The position numbers and the translations under genes were made by a program. A model generated the notes under the pieces. The model was not told the DNA's origin. It did not search any database and saw only the letters and a list, made by a program, of their open reading frames with translations. Positions 25,786 through 34,871 of a DNA stretch of 59,759 nt are shown here, piece by piece. Positions within the stretch are counted from its first letter, which is position 1, and every line of letters starts with the position of its first letter. Location of the stretch: positions 1 to 59,759 of the forward strand of contig DCFS01000200.1 of the NCBI GenBank assembly GCA_002319875.1, in the 5' to 3' direction. This stretch comes from Treponema sp. UBA1798. GTDB taxonomy: Bacteria; Spirochaetota; Spirochaetia; Treponematales; Treponemataceae.

Positions 25786-26805
25786 ATGAAAAATAAGATA
25801 TTACGGAATATGCTTATTCCCGGAATCTGTGCAATCGTTGTTGTTATTATTCCTGCTTTATTAATCAATTTTTTTATAATAGATGCTTATACTGCCCAAA
25901 TCCTTACCCTCGCCGGGATAAATGCGATAATGGCATTGAGTGTAAATATTATTTGTGGTATTACAGGGCAGTTATCTCTTGGGCAGGCAGGATTTATGGC
26001 TATAGGTGCCTATACGACAGTTTTATTATCAACTGGTGCATTAATGCCTCTGCCTGTCAGTATTATCCTGGCAGGATTTGTAACTGCTTTTTTTGGTTTT
26101 TTAATCGGTTTTCCAACATTAAAACTTGAAGGTGACTATCTGGCGATCGTCACGCTCGGATTCGGAGAAATTATACGTGTTATACTGGTCAACCTGAAGG
26201 CTTGGACTGGCGGACCAAACGGAAAACAGTTTCCAACAGTTCTTACGCTGAATCCGGCTGTTGCGTATCTGGTAATTATTGGTATTTTAACAATTCTTGT
26301 AATCCTTATACAAAATTTTATACGTTCTACATATGGCCGTGCAATTATTGCTGTCAGGGAAGATGAAATTGCCGCAAATTCCAATGGAATCGGTGTGTTC
26401 CGTTATAAAATGGTAGGCTTTGTAATAGCTTCCTTTGTAGCCGGAGTCGGAGGTGCTTTATATGCACCCTTTATTGGCTTTATAAAACCTGATATGGCAT
26501 CTTTTACCAGAAGCATAGATTATCTTATTTACGTCGTTTTAGGCGGTATGGGCTCAACAACAGGAAGTGTTCTTGCTTCATTTGTATTGACTTCTTTACA
26601 GGAGTTTTTGAGATTTTTGCAAAATTACCGGCTATTATTTTATCCGGTTATTCTTATTCTGGTAATGCAGTTTCGTCCGCAGGGCCTGCTTGGAACAAAA
26701 GAATTTTCATTTGTAAAAACATGGGATAGATTACCTGAATTTTTTTCAAAACTGAAAAGAGGAAAAAAACAAAGCGATATACAAAAAGGAGAAAATAATG
26801 CCTGA
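25786..26805 (+). CDS. livM: Branched-chain amino acid ABC permease LivM
   Basis: Second permease subunit, 339 aa, strongly hydrophobic. Family segments include LSVNIICGITGQLSLGQAGFMAIGAYT and the coupling-helix region with GRAIIAVREDEIAANSNGI. I start at ATG 25786 with AGGAGGT upstream. It overlaps livG by eight bases. The C-terminus is a basic cytoplasmic tail. Confidence 0.93.
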   Translation: MKNKILRNMLIPGICAIVVVIIPALLINFFIIDAYTAQILTLAGINAIMALSVNIICGITGQLSLGQAGFMAIGAYTTVLLSTGALMPLPVSIILAGFVTAFFGFLIGFPTLKLEGDYLAIVTLGFGEIIRVILVNLKAWTGGPNGKQFPTVLTLNPAVAYLVIIGILTILVILIQNFIRSTYGRAIIAVREDEIAANSNGIGVFRYKMVGFVIASFVAGVGGALYAPFIGFIKPDMASFTRSIDYLIYVVLGGMGSTTGSVLASFVLTSLQEFLRFLQNYRLLFYPVILILVMQFRPQGLLGTKEFSFVKTWDRLPEFFSKLKRGKKQSDIQKGENNA

Positions 26806-27601
26806 AGATAATTCTTTAATACTGCAGGCTTCCGGTATTTCTATCGTTTTTGGGGGTCTCAGGGCTGTCAGTGATTTTTCCTGTTCGCTATCAAGAAATG
26901 AGCTTGTAGGTCTTATCGGTCCGAATGGTGCCGGTAAGACTACGGTCTTTAATATGTTAAGCGGTATTTATACGCCTACGGAAGGACAGATATCTTTTTG
27001 GGATAATAATGAACGTCTTACTCTTATAAACAGGAAGACCCCGGCCCAGCTTAATAAAATCGGTATAGCAAGAACCTTTCAGAATATCCGGTTATTCAAT
27101 CAGATGACTGTTTCAGATAATGTCAGAGTAGCTATTCATGCACATAGAAATGTTTCTCCTGTTGATGTGCTATTGAGAACTCCCGCTTTTCGTAGAGACG
27201 AGGCAATGATGACTGCCCAAGTCGAAGAACTTCTTTCCTTATTTAAGATAGATAATAAGAAAGAAGAACTTGCAAAAAATCTTCCATATGGGGAACAGAG
27301 GAAACTTGAAATTGTTCGTGCCCTGGCTGCCAATCCAACGATGCTGTTGCTGGATGAACCTGCTGCCGGTATGAATCCGCAGGAAACGGTTGAATTGATG
27401 AAACTGATTGCTTTTATCCGAGAAAAATTCAATCTTACAATTTTGCTTATAGAACATGATATGCGGCTGGTGATGGGTATTTGTGAACGGATTATTGTGC
27501 TGGATTATGGCAAAATTATCGCCGAAGGCAGACCTCAGGATATTCGTTCTAATCCGCAGGTAATAAAGGCGTACCTGGGACAGGAGGCGGTAGATGCTTG
27601 A
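26798..27601 (+). CDS. livG: Branched-chain amino acid ABC ATPase LivG
   Basis: ATPase subunit, 267 aa. Walker A is GPNGAGKTT, the LivG/F-type signature is YGEQRKLEIVRAL, Walker B is MLLLDEPAAGM, and the switch His is in IEHDM. The ATG lies inside the end of livM and the stop inside the start of livF, each overlapping by eight bases, which suggests tight coupling. SD AAGGAG precedes it. Confidence 0.94.
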   Translation: MPEDNSLILQASGISIVFGGLRAVSDFSCSLSRNELVGLIGPNGAGKTTVFNMLSGIYTPTEGQISFWDNNERLTLINRKTPAQLNKIGIARTFQNIRLFNQMTVSDNVRVAIHAHRNVSPVDVLLRTPAFRRDEAMMTAQVEELLSLFKIDNKKEELAKNLPYGEQRKLEIVRALAANPTMLLLDEPAAGMNPQETVELMKLIAFIREKFNLTILLIEHDMRLVMGICERIIVLDYGKIIAEGRPQDIRSNPQVIKAYLGQEAVDA

Positions 27602-28298
27602 AGTAAAAGATTTAACAGTTTCGTATGGTGCAATAAAAGCTCTGCGCGGTATATCCTTTGAGGTAAAAGAGGGTGAAATTATAAGCCTGATCGGATCCAA
27701 TGGAGCTGGAAAGACGACAACGCTTCATTCGATATCAAATATAATCAAAAAACAAGGCGGTAGTGTACTGTTCAATGGACAGAATATAACAGATACGGAA
27801 CCGGATAAAATAGTTTCAAAAAGGCTTGTTCAGGTGCCGGAAGGGCGGCGCATATTTGCAAATTTAACAGTACGTGAAAACCTTGAACTTGGCGCATTTT
27901 TGCGGAAAGATAAACCTGGTATTAAAAATGATATGGAAAAAGTATTTGAACTTTTTCCTCGCTTAAAGGAACGTATAAAACAGATTGCCGGAACGTTAAG
28001 TGGTGGAGAATTGCAAATGCTTGCTATGGGGCGGGGTTTGATGGCCAATCCGCGTCTTCTTTTACTTGATGAGCCAAGTATGGGTCTGGCTCCCATTCTT
28101 GTTGATGAAATATTCTCCATAATACAAAAAATAAATAAGGACGGAACGACAATATTACTGGTAGAGCAGAATGCTTTTAAGGCACTGTCTATTGCTGACA
28201 GGGCATACGTGCTTGAGACGGGAACAATAATAAAGTCTGGTGCGGCCGCAGATTTAATAAAAGATTCCGCCGTTAAGGAAGCCTATCTGGGCGGCTGA
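27594..28298 (+). CDS. livF: Branched-chain amino acid ABC ATPase LivF
   Basis: Second ATPase, 234 aa. Walker A GSNGAGKTT, signature LSGGELQMLAMGRGL, Walker B LLLLDEPSMGL, and switch region LLVEQNA are all intact. LivF and LivG should form the nucleotide-binding dimer under LivH/LivM. It is the last gene of the uptake operon. Confidence 0.94.
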   Translation: MLEVKDLTVSYGAIKALRGISFEVKEGEIISLIGSNGAGKTTTLHSISNIIKKQGGSVLFNGQNITDTEPDKIVSKRLVQVPEGRRIFANLTVRENLELGAFLRKDKPGIKNDMEKVFELFPRLKERIKQIAGTLSGGELQMLAMGRGLMANPRLLLLDEPSMGLAPILVDEIFSIIQKINKDGTTILLVEQNAFKALSIADRAYVLETGTIIKSGAAADLIKDSAVKEAYLGG

Positions 28299-28329
28299 TA
28301 TTTGTCGATCTGCTTCAGTCAGTAGTTTT

Positions 28330-28358
28330 TTTACAAAGAACGATAATTGTGCTAAAAT
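28330..28358 (+). promoter_or_regulatory. Candidate sigma70 promoter for the CBS-ACT gene
   Basis: TTTACA at 28330-28335, a 17-base spacer, and TAAAAT at 28353-28358. It would give a leader of about 115 bases that contains the hairpin at 28418-28449. Confidence 0.6.
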
Positions 28359-28417
28359 AGTGAGGGGAATACAGGATACTGCATAGGGCATTGTTTTGTA
28401 TTGCCAGATACGGATCA

Positions 28418-28449
28418 ATATTTTCAAATCATTGGATTTTTGAAAATAT
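28418..28449 (+). other. Leader hairpin upstream of the CBS-ACT gene
   Basis: Perfect 11-base arms 28418-28428 and 28439-28449, about 25 bases before the SD GGGAGG. It is AT-rich; function unknown. Confidence 0.5.
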
Positions 28450-28479
28450 ATAACGGGTTATCTTTTCCAGGGAGGAAGT

Positions 28480-29124
28480 ATGAAAGTTCAAGACGTAATG
28501 ACACATAATCCTGTGTATATTTCTCCAGAAGCATCAGTAACAGAAGCTAAGGTTTTGATGACAAAACAGAAAATCAGTAAATTACCTGTTCTGGATAAAA
28601 ATAAACGTCTCGTAGGTATTATAACAAAAAATGATCTTATCAAGGCGGGGCCTTCAGCTGCAACAACGCTTGATATGTATGAAATAGGTTATCTCCTTTC
28701 AAAACTTACTGTAGAAAAGGTAATGCATAAAAAAGTTATAACTGTTACTGAAGATGAAGTTATTGAGGAAGCTGCCCGGATAATGGTTGATACAGATATC
28801 GGCTGTCTGCCGGTGATGAAAGATGATCTTCTCATTGGAATTATTACCGAAAGCGACTTATTCCACGTATTTATTGATTTGTTTGGTGCTCGCCAGAAAG
28901 GTGTCCGGGCTACCTTTGAACTTGATGAAAAACCGGGACAGCTTGCAAAATTGACACAGGCAATAGCTGATCTGGGGGGCAATATTGTTTCTCTCGTTAC
29001 ATGGGAAGGTGAAGATCCTGTTCACCGGCGAATTACTGTTAAGTCAACCGGAACTACGGCTGCCCAGATGGAAAAAATCCTGAAGGATGTGCATGCAGAT
29101 TTGAAGGGGATTCGTGTACTATAA
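28480..29124 (+). CDS. CBS-pair plus ACT-domain protein (AcuB-like)
   Basis: A 214 aa protein with two CBS motifs (about 1-60, MKVQDVMTHNPVYISPEAS; and about 76-132, VEKVMHKKVITVTEDE) followed by an ACT-like domain (about 140-214, ATFELDEKPGQLAKLTQAIADLGGNI). CBS pairs bind adenosyl ligands and ACT domains bind amino acids, so an energy/amino-acid sensing role is plausible; in other bacteria this architecture is called AcuB-like. SD GGGAGG precedes ATG 28480. Its place after livHMGF hints at sensing the imported amino acid; that is inference. Confidence 0.85.
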   Translation: MKVQDVMTHNPVYISPEASVTEAKVLMTKQKISKLPVLDKNKRLVGIITKNDLIKAGPSAATTLDMYEIGYLLSKLTVEKVMHKKVITVTEDEVIEEAARIMVDTDIGCLPVMKDDLLIGIITESDLFHVFIDLFGARQKGVRATFELDEKPGQLAKLTQAIADLGGNIVSLVTWEGEDPVHRRITVKSTGTTAAQMEKILKDVHADLKGIRVL

Positions 29125-29145
29125 AATGTGTACTTTTATAATTGT

Positions 29146-30597
29146 ATGTATGTTTCAACAGAAGCAATTATAAATCAGTTTCTCAGAACATTTCCGGATA
29201 CTTTTACAGCTAGACAGCTATCTCATATTCTTGCCCGGGCCGGAATAAAGTTTTCTGTACCGGAGTGCAAAGAATATCTTGAAACAAGTCCGTATGTTTT
29301 TGCTCTTGAGAACAAACTTTATATAACCCGTGCAGGTGCATTTACAGGCAAATGGTTTTCTTTTAAACCGGCCAAAGGCGAGATTGAAAGGCAGGTGTTT
29401 ATTGCCGGTCATCGTTGTATGCCCTTTGTTGATAGTGAAGTTCTCAGCAACTCTCTCCAATTTTATTTCAGAGGGAATCGCCTGCCGAATAAAGTTATTG
29501 AAATTGAAAGTTCGAGTGCATTAAATTTTTTTTCGCTTTATGGAGAAGAGTATTCTTCGCAGTATATTGCATCGGATCCTGCAAATAAAACATTAAATCT
29601 TGTACAAAGTGATTTTGAATTGCCTTTTCATGTAAAACTGACCGGTTTTTCTTTTAAACCTATTCTGGAGTATTGTCACTTCCATTATGGAGATCGTCTT
29701 CTGTGTAAACTTCAGGACTGGGATAATGGAAAAATAGAAGTCGTACCGTTACTGATCAAGGAAGACCGGATGAGAATGGCGGTTTCCGATGTTGAACGTC
29801 AGGAATGGTATGAGATTCTTGAAAATGCATTGTTACAGGAATTTAAGAAAATGGGGCCATGTTCCTGTATAGAGGAACAGCTTGCGAATGCTTTTTTTGA
29901 ATATCACAATGAATTGTGTTCCGTAAATTGTGGTTCGGTTGAAGAATATCTTCAGTATTCAAAGAAGGTTGGAATTGAATATTTTGGCGTTGAAACCCGT
30001 TTCTGGTATCGGGGACAGGATGTTCCAGCTGTAGGACCCTGGAACAAAACGGAAAACAGAAATCTGCAGGCTGATGAAAAACATGGGATAATTGATATAC
30101 CGGATTTTATAGTTGATTCCTACCTTAATGATTTTATGTATCAGAAAAAGACAGATTTAAAAGAACTTGTTGAAACAGTTCTTTCCAAATCATTTGTGCT
30201 GACACCGGATGAGAAAAAATATTTTTTATTGCATCTGACTAACAGAAATGTTATACTTTTAAAAAAATATAATTGGTTTGCAGATTTTATAACTGGGGCT
30301 GTCCGGCACAGGGCATTAAAACTATATAACCAGATCAGTACAATGATATATGCGATCGACAGTACAGGAAAGGATCTGGCACGGTTTCCACAGCAGGAAC
30401 TGGTAATATTGTCGCAATTATTTAGTCATTTGACCCATATTCTGGAATCTGTCGAAAATGAACCTGCTACAATAGCAGAGGATTTAGATGAAATGATGCT
30501 TTCACTCGAGGGGATGGAATACAATTTTGAAGATATAAAAGATCAATTATATGCGGCTGTTTCAGAACTGCACAAAGGTGAGTTTACAGTAATTTAA
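29146..30597 (+). CDS. Conserved-looking protein of unknown function
   Basis: A 483 aa soluble protein (489 aa if GTG 29128 is used). Neither start has a clear SD; I prefer ATG 29146. It begins 21 bases after the CBS-ACT stop and probably shares its transcript. The first 70 residues look helical and winged-helix-like (FTARQLSHILARAGIKFSV). The middle is mixed alpha/beta with several Cys (CSCIEEQ; CSVNCGSV), and the last 150 residues are helical and acidic. There is no signal peptide or membrane segment. I do not recognise the family; a spirochaete-specific protein is likely. Confidence 0.75.
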   Translation: MYVSTEAIINQFLRTFPDTFTARQLSHILARAGIKFSVPECKEYLETSPYVFALENKLYITRAGAFTGKWFSFKPAKGEIERQVFIAGHRCMPFVDSEVLSNSLQFYFRGNRLPNKVIEIESSSALNFFSLYGEEYSSQYIASDPANKTLNLVQSDFELPFHVKLTGFSFKPILEYCHFHYGDRLLCKLQDWDNGKIEVVPLLIKEDRMRMAVSDVERQEWYEILENALLQEFKKMGPCSCIEEQLANAFFEYHNELCSVNCGSVEEYLQYSKKVGIEYFGVETRFWYRGQDVPAVGPWNKTENRNLQADEKHGIIDIPDFIVDSYLNDFMYQKKTDLKELVETVLSKSFVLTPDEKKYFLLHLTNRNVILLKKYNWFADFITGAVRHRALKLYNQISTMIYAIDSTGKDLARFPQQELVILSQLFSHLTHILESVENEPATIAEDLDEMMLSLEGMEYNFEDIKDQLYAAVSELHKGEFTVI

Positions 30598-30608
30598 GGA
30601 GAAAAAAA

Positions 30609-32579
30609 ATGAACGAAAAAGGTATTGCCGCTGCGGCGCTTTCAATCCGCAGCTTAACAATGGATGCTGTGCAGAAAGCAAATTCCGGCCATCCAGGCCT
30701 CCCTATGGGCTGTGCGGAACTTGCTGCAACTTTGTATGGAGAAGTGCTTAAACACAATCCTGCTGATTCAAAGTGGGTTGACAGAGATCGTTTTGTGCTT
30801 TCTGCAGGACATGGTTCAATGCTGTTATATTCTATTCTCCACCTGTGCGGGTATAAAGTTTCTATAGATGATATCAAGCAATTCAGACAGGTAGGTTCGA
30901 AATGTCCCGGGCATCCGGAATATGGGCAGACAGATGGAGTTGAAAATACGAGCGGGCCTCTGGGACAGGGGGTGGCAATGGCTGTTGGAATGGCTGTTGC
31001 AGAAACGATGCTGGCTGCCCGTTTTAATACAGCAAAACACACGATTGTTGATCATTATACCTATTCGCTTGTAGGTGAAGGCTGTCTTATGGAAGGAGTG
31101 TCCTCAGAAGCAAGTAGTCTTGCAGGACACCTGAAACTGGGGAAGCTGATTGTTTTTTATGATGAGAACCGGATAAGTATTGATGGCTCAACAAAGATCG
31201 CTTTTACTGACGATATAGCAAAACGTTATGAAGCATACGGCTGGCAGGTTCTGCAGGGTTCTATGTATAATCCTGCAGAGATTGTATCGCTTGTCAATAC
31301 TGCAAAAGATTGTAAGGATAAACCTACCCTTATAATGCTCAAATCCATAATCGGGAAGGGTGCGCCGAATGAGGGGACTGCTGACGTACATGGAGCTCCT
31401 CTCGGTATTGAAGGGGTTGCTGCGGCTAAAAAAAATCTTGGTCTTCCGGCTGATAAGAATTTCTATGTTCTTCCGGAAGCCTATGAATACTATGAGGGTA
31501 AAAAGAATTCCTGGGAAAAAGCTGAAAAGGCTTGGAAAATTGAGTTTGAAGCATGGTCAAAAGAAAATCCTGCCCTTCGTATTCAATGGGATGCTTTTTA
31601 TGAAGGCAAACCTACAGGACAGACAGGGTTACCGGTATATAAAACAGGTGATAAAGTTGCGACGCGTTCAGCGAGCGGTGAAATGCTTAATGTAATGGCT
31701 TCTCGCTATAAAAATCTGGTTGGCGGTTCTGCGGACCTTATGGGACCAAACAAAACAAAAGTTACCGATGATGATGGAATCTATACTTCCGAAAATCGTA
31801 AAGGGCGGACAATAGAATTTGGTATCCGTGAATTTGCTATGTCTGCGATCAGTGCTGGTATTGCGCTTCATGGAGGATTACGCCCGTTTTGTGCGACGTT
31901 CCTCATCTTCAGTGATTATCTGAGGCCATCCCTCCGTATTGCAGCCCTTATGAAAATCAATACGATATATATTCTGACTCACGATTCTATATTTGTCGGT
32001 GAAGACGGCCCCACTCATCAGCCTGTTGAGACACTGGCTGCATTACGTGCTATCCCGAATGTACAGGTTCTTCGTCCGGGCGATGCCGAGGAGACTGAGG
32101 CAGCATGGGAAATGGCAATGGAAAGTAAGGACCATCCTGTTTGCATGGCTTTTTCGCGTCAGAATTTAGTCGTATACGAAAAAGCAGATCCTGACTGGAA
32201 AAATACAATTCGTACCGGTGCATATATTGTAAAGGAAGGTACAGCGAAGCCGGACATCACTATTCTTGCTACAGGTTCAGAAGTAAATCTTGCGCTTGAG
32301 GCTGTAAAGCAGCTGGGGAACAAACAGATCCGCGTTGTTTCTGTTATCGATCGTACTTTGTTTTCAAAACAGGACGCTGTTATTCGTGACAGGATTATCG
32401 GCGGCGCAAAGAGGATTGTTACCGCAGAAGCCGGTATCAGTATGGGATGGGAGGCGTTCGCTTCATCTGCTGCTGACATGTTCTGTATAAATGGATTTGG
32501 AGAATCAGGTCCTGCATCTAAGGTTGCCGAATTTCTTGGATTTACTGCAGAAAGACTTGTTGAAATATTAAAGAAATAA
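30609..32579 (+). CDS. tkt: Transketolase
   Basis: Transketolase, 656 aa, thiamine-diphosphate enzyme of the non-oxidative pentose phosphate pathway. Seen: NSGHPGLPMGCAELA, GHGSMLLYS, the ThDP-binding GEGCLMEGVSSEAS with DENRISIDG, the catalytic Glu in EFGIREFAM, and DSIFVGEDGPTHQP. SD AAGGAG precedes ATG 30609. It is followed by a bidirectional terminator. Confidence 0.97.
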   Translation: MNEKGIAAAALSIRSLTMDAVQKANSGHPGLPMGCAELAATLYGEVLKHNPADSKWVDRDRFVLSAGHGSMLLYSILHLCGYKVSIDDIKQFRQVGSKCPGHPEYGQTDGVENTSGPLGQGVAMAVGMAVAETMLAARFNTAKHTIVDHYTYSLVGEGCLMEGVSSEASSLAGHLKLGKLIVFYDENRISIDGSTKIAFTDDIAKRYEAYGWQVLQGSMYNPAEIVSLVNTAKDCKDKPTLIMLKSIIGKGAPNEGTADVHGAPLGIEGVAAAKKNLGLPADKNFYVLPEAYEYYEGKKNSWEKAEKAWKIEFEAWSKENPALRIQWDAFYEGKPTGQTGLPVYKTGDKVATRSASGEMLNVMASRYKNLVGGSADLMGPNKTKVTDDDGIYTSENRKGRTIEFGIREFAMSAISAGIALHGGLRPFCATFLIFSDYLRPSLRIAALMKINTIYILTHDSIFVGEDGPTHQPVETLAALRAIPNVQVLRPGDAEETEAAWEMAMESKDHPVCMAFSRQNLVVYEKADPDWKNTIRTGAYIVKEGTAKPDITILATGSEVNLALEAVKQLGNKQIRVVSVIDRTLFSKQDAVIRDRIIGGAKRIVTAEAGISMGWEAFASSAADMFCINGFGESGPASKVAEFLGFTAERLVEILKK

Positions 32580-32625
32580 AACAAAGGGGGCTGCTCATTT
32601 TTCCCGGACAGCTCCCTTGTTTGTT
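32579..32625. terminator. Bidirectional terminator between tkt and lgt
   Basis: Arms 32579-32593 and 32609-32622 pair over about 14 bases with one bulge; the 3' side on + is T-rich (TTGTTTG). It separates two convergent genes and could serve both. Confidence 0.7.
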
Positions 32626-32651
32626 ATAGCTATATCATTCTGAACATTACT

Positions 32652-33629
32652 TTATCTTTTCTGCTTATTTCTGTACCAGCAGACAAATCCAAAAAGAATT
32701 CCGCCTGTTATCATTAAAAAACATAATATCTGCCCAGTTGAAATATTAAGGAGCGAGGTATTCAGATAAACCGGCGCAGCAGCGTCCCTGGAAATCCTGT
32801 ATCCTATGTCTGCATCGGGTTCCCGGAAATACTCAATAATAAAACGTACTATCCCATAGCCTGTAATATATATGCTTGTCAGAAAGCCATCAAAACGTCT
32901 GTGCCTGCGCAGGAGCCATAAGCAGCCCCATAAAAACATGCCCTCGAAAAAAGCTTCATAGAGCTGACTCGGATGCCGGGGAAGATTGATGAGGGTCGCT
33001 CCTGAAGAGAGGTCCATACCGGCCTTCAGAGCAAATTCCTTTACCCAGGGAATCGATATTGAAAATTTCTGCGCAGAAGGAAATACCATTCCCCAGGGAA
33101 CTGTTGTAATACGGCCATATAATTCACCATTCAGAAAATTTCCAATACGGCCGAACGTGTATCCGCATGGAATAGCGAGAGCCATAGCATCACACCATTT
33201 CAGGAAGGGTTTCTTATGACGGTGGCACCAGAAAATTATTCCACACAAACCGCCGATAAAACCTCCGTGATATGACATGCCGGCAAGGCCCGTAAATTGT
33301 CCGTCTTCACTGAACGGCCAGAAAATCAACCATGGTTTATGCCAGTATAATCCACTGGTATCGTAGACAAGGGTAGAAAAAATTCTTGCGCCGATAAGCA
33401 GAAAAACAATACCCGTCGAAATAAAACTGAAGATATCATCTTCAGTTGCTTTTATTTTGTCAGTATCAAGGAAACCTTCCCTCAGAGTCTTTTTTAAGAT
33501 GAGGTAGGCTGTGAGGAATGCTGCAATATACATCAAACCATACCATCTTATGAGAGCCAGTAGCGGCACGTTAGGAAAAATCTGCGGATGTATCCACTGC
33601 GGATACGCGATATAAAGTGGTAAATACAT
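32652..33629 (-). CDS. lgt: Prolipoprotein diacylglyceryl transferase
   Basis: Lgt, 325 aa, transfers diacylglycerol from phosphatidylglycerol to the lipobox Cys of prelipoproteins in the inner membrane. Seven hydrophobic segments, the signature GRIGNFLNGELYGR and the HPSQLYEAFFEG motif are clear. I start at the ATG at 33629, preceded by GAAGG; the GTG at 33641 is inside the stop overlap with the upstream gene. It follows the MinD-like gene and is probably transcribed with it. Confidence 0.95.
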   Translation of the reverse strand: MYLPLYIAYPQWIHPQIFPNVPLLALIRWYGLMYIAAFLTAYLILKKTLREGFLDTDKIKATEDDIFSFISTGIVFLLIGARIFSTLVYDTSGLYWHKPWLIFWPFSEDGQFTGLAGMSYHGGFIGGLCGIIFWCHRHKKPFLKWCDAMALAIPCGYTFGRIGNFLNGELYGRITTVPWGMVFPSAQKFSISIPWVKEFALKAGMDLSSGATLINLPRHPSQLYEAFFEGMFLWGCLWLLRRHRRFDGFLTSIYITGYGIVRFIIEYFREPDADIGYRISRDAAAPVYLNTSLLNISTGQILCFLMITGGILFGFVCWYRNKQKR

Positions 33630-33637
33630 GTTAACCT

Positions 33638-34789
33638 TCACACTTTGAATCCCTGCTCAGCAGCTTTTACAAGCTTTGATTTAAGCAGTATATTTTCTTT
33701 TTTTAACTGTGTCAGTTCATATTGCTGTGTTTTAATCATTTCGGAAAGTTCTCCCGTAGTAAAGGTCCCGCTTCCTACGAGATCCTGCAGACCATTCATA
33801 CGTACAGAGAAATCTTCTTCAGCTTCTTCGGTAACAGTCTGGAAAGTATCTGTGTAGCCTGCGCTGTCAGCGATATCGAAGCTCTGGTCAAACTGTCTTG
33901 TCTCTGACGCGAGCAGTTTTTCAGCTATGCGGTATATAGCCTGCGAAAGTACTGTCTGCGGTTTATAAATTATCACCGGCAGGCGGGAAGCAAGAGCCTT
34001 GTCCTGCAGCGTATCCCGGTACATGACACCAAGATATTCAATATCAAGCCCAAGATATTGCGCACATGAATGTTTTATTTTCTGAGCCTTTTCTATATCT
34101 TTTGGATCATCAATCATATTGATGGCAAGTCTGGGACGAAACTGTGCCATGCGGGATGCGAAAATAACCGTATTTTCAGGATCTACGTTTCGCAGCATTT
34201 CGATTATTCTGGGAATGTACAGCCGCTGCATGGATTTGGAATCTACTTTCAGTTTGTTGAGCCACGCATATCCTTTAGATCCCGGCGCATATGTAGTATC
34301 CATGAGCCTGAAAACAGAATTCTTAAGAAAAAGATATGCATTCAGTGTTGCCGTGACGGTAGGGGCTGTAACGATAATTCCCTGAGGAGACATAAGAAAC
34401 ATGTCCAGTATTATCTGATGCGTTCCGGCACCGAGATCGAGAATGACAAAATCAGCCTGCAGTGTTTTTAACTGCCGGATAAGTTTATTCCTCTGAACCG
34501 ATTTTAAAGACGAAAGGCCGGGCATTTCACTGTCGCCGGCAATAAAACTGACATTTTCATATTCGGTTGGTAAAATAATGTCACAGAAATTTCCGCGATC
34601 AGAAAGCCAGGTACCGATTCCCTTACCTGGTGCACTTTGGCCTATTACCAGATGGAGATTTGATGCGCCAAGATCGAGATCTGCAAGTATTACTTTCTTT
34701 CCAGCCTGCCCTAATGCAATTGCAAGGTTGGCTGATAATAAACTTTTTCCGACTCCGCCCTTTCCGCTGGCAACTGGTATTATTTGCAT
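33638..34789 (-). CDS. MinD/ParA-type ATPase with C-terminal coiled coil
   Basis: A 383 aa P-loop ATPase. Deviant Walker A is KGGVGKS (about 10-16), the switch I region is ADLDLGASN, and Walker B is VILDLGAGTH. The first 270 residues are MinD/FlhG-like. The C-terminal 60 residues (MIKTQQYELTQLKKEN and on) look like a coiled coil, with no MinD membrane-targeting helix visible. FlhG-like control of flagella or a ParA-like positioning role are both possible; neither is proven by context. A -10 box lies so close to the ATG that the mRNA is predicted leaderless. Confidence 0.85.
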   Translation of the reverse strand: MQIIPVASGKGGVGKSLLSANLAIALGQAGKKVILADLDLGASNLHLVIGQSAPGKGIGTWLSDRGNFCDIILPTEYENVSFIAGDSEMPGLSSLKSVQRNKLIRQLKTLQADFVILDLGAGTHQIILDMFLMSPQGIIVTAPTVTATLNAYLFLKNSVFRLMDTTYAPGSKGYAWLNKLKVDSKSMQRLYIPRIIEMLRNVDPENTVIFASRMAQFRPRLAINMIDDPKDIEKAQKIKHSCAQYLGLDIEYLGVMYRDTLQDKALASRLPVIIYKPQTVLSQAIYRIAEKLLASETRQFDQSFDIADSAGYTDTFQTVTEEAEEDFSVRMNGLQDLVGSGTFTTGELSEMIKTQQYELTQLKKENILLKSKLVKAAEQGFKV

Positions 34790-34796
34790 GGTTGGA

Positions 34797-34805
34797 AGTA
34801 TATCA
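34797..34805 (-). promoter_or_regulatory. Extended -10 abutting the MinD-like start
   Basis: On the minus strand TGA then TATACT (34802-34797), with seven bases to the ATG at 34789 and no SD. The transcript should begin at or within a base or two of the start codon. Confidence 0.6.
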
Positions 34806-34837
34806 TATCGTTGTATTTCTGCATAGCTTGAGTCTGC

Positions 34838-34865
34838 TTGACAAATCCTGATGGTAACGTAAAAT
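34838..34865 (+). promoter_or_regulatory. Promoter abutting the ctp start
   Basis: TTGACA at 34838-34843, a 16-base spacer, and TAAAAT at 34860-34865. Only six bases separate the -10 from ATG 34872, and no SD exists, so a leaderless mRNA is predicted. Confidence 0.7.
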
Positions 34866-34871
34866 ACACTT

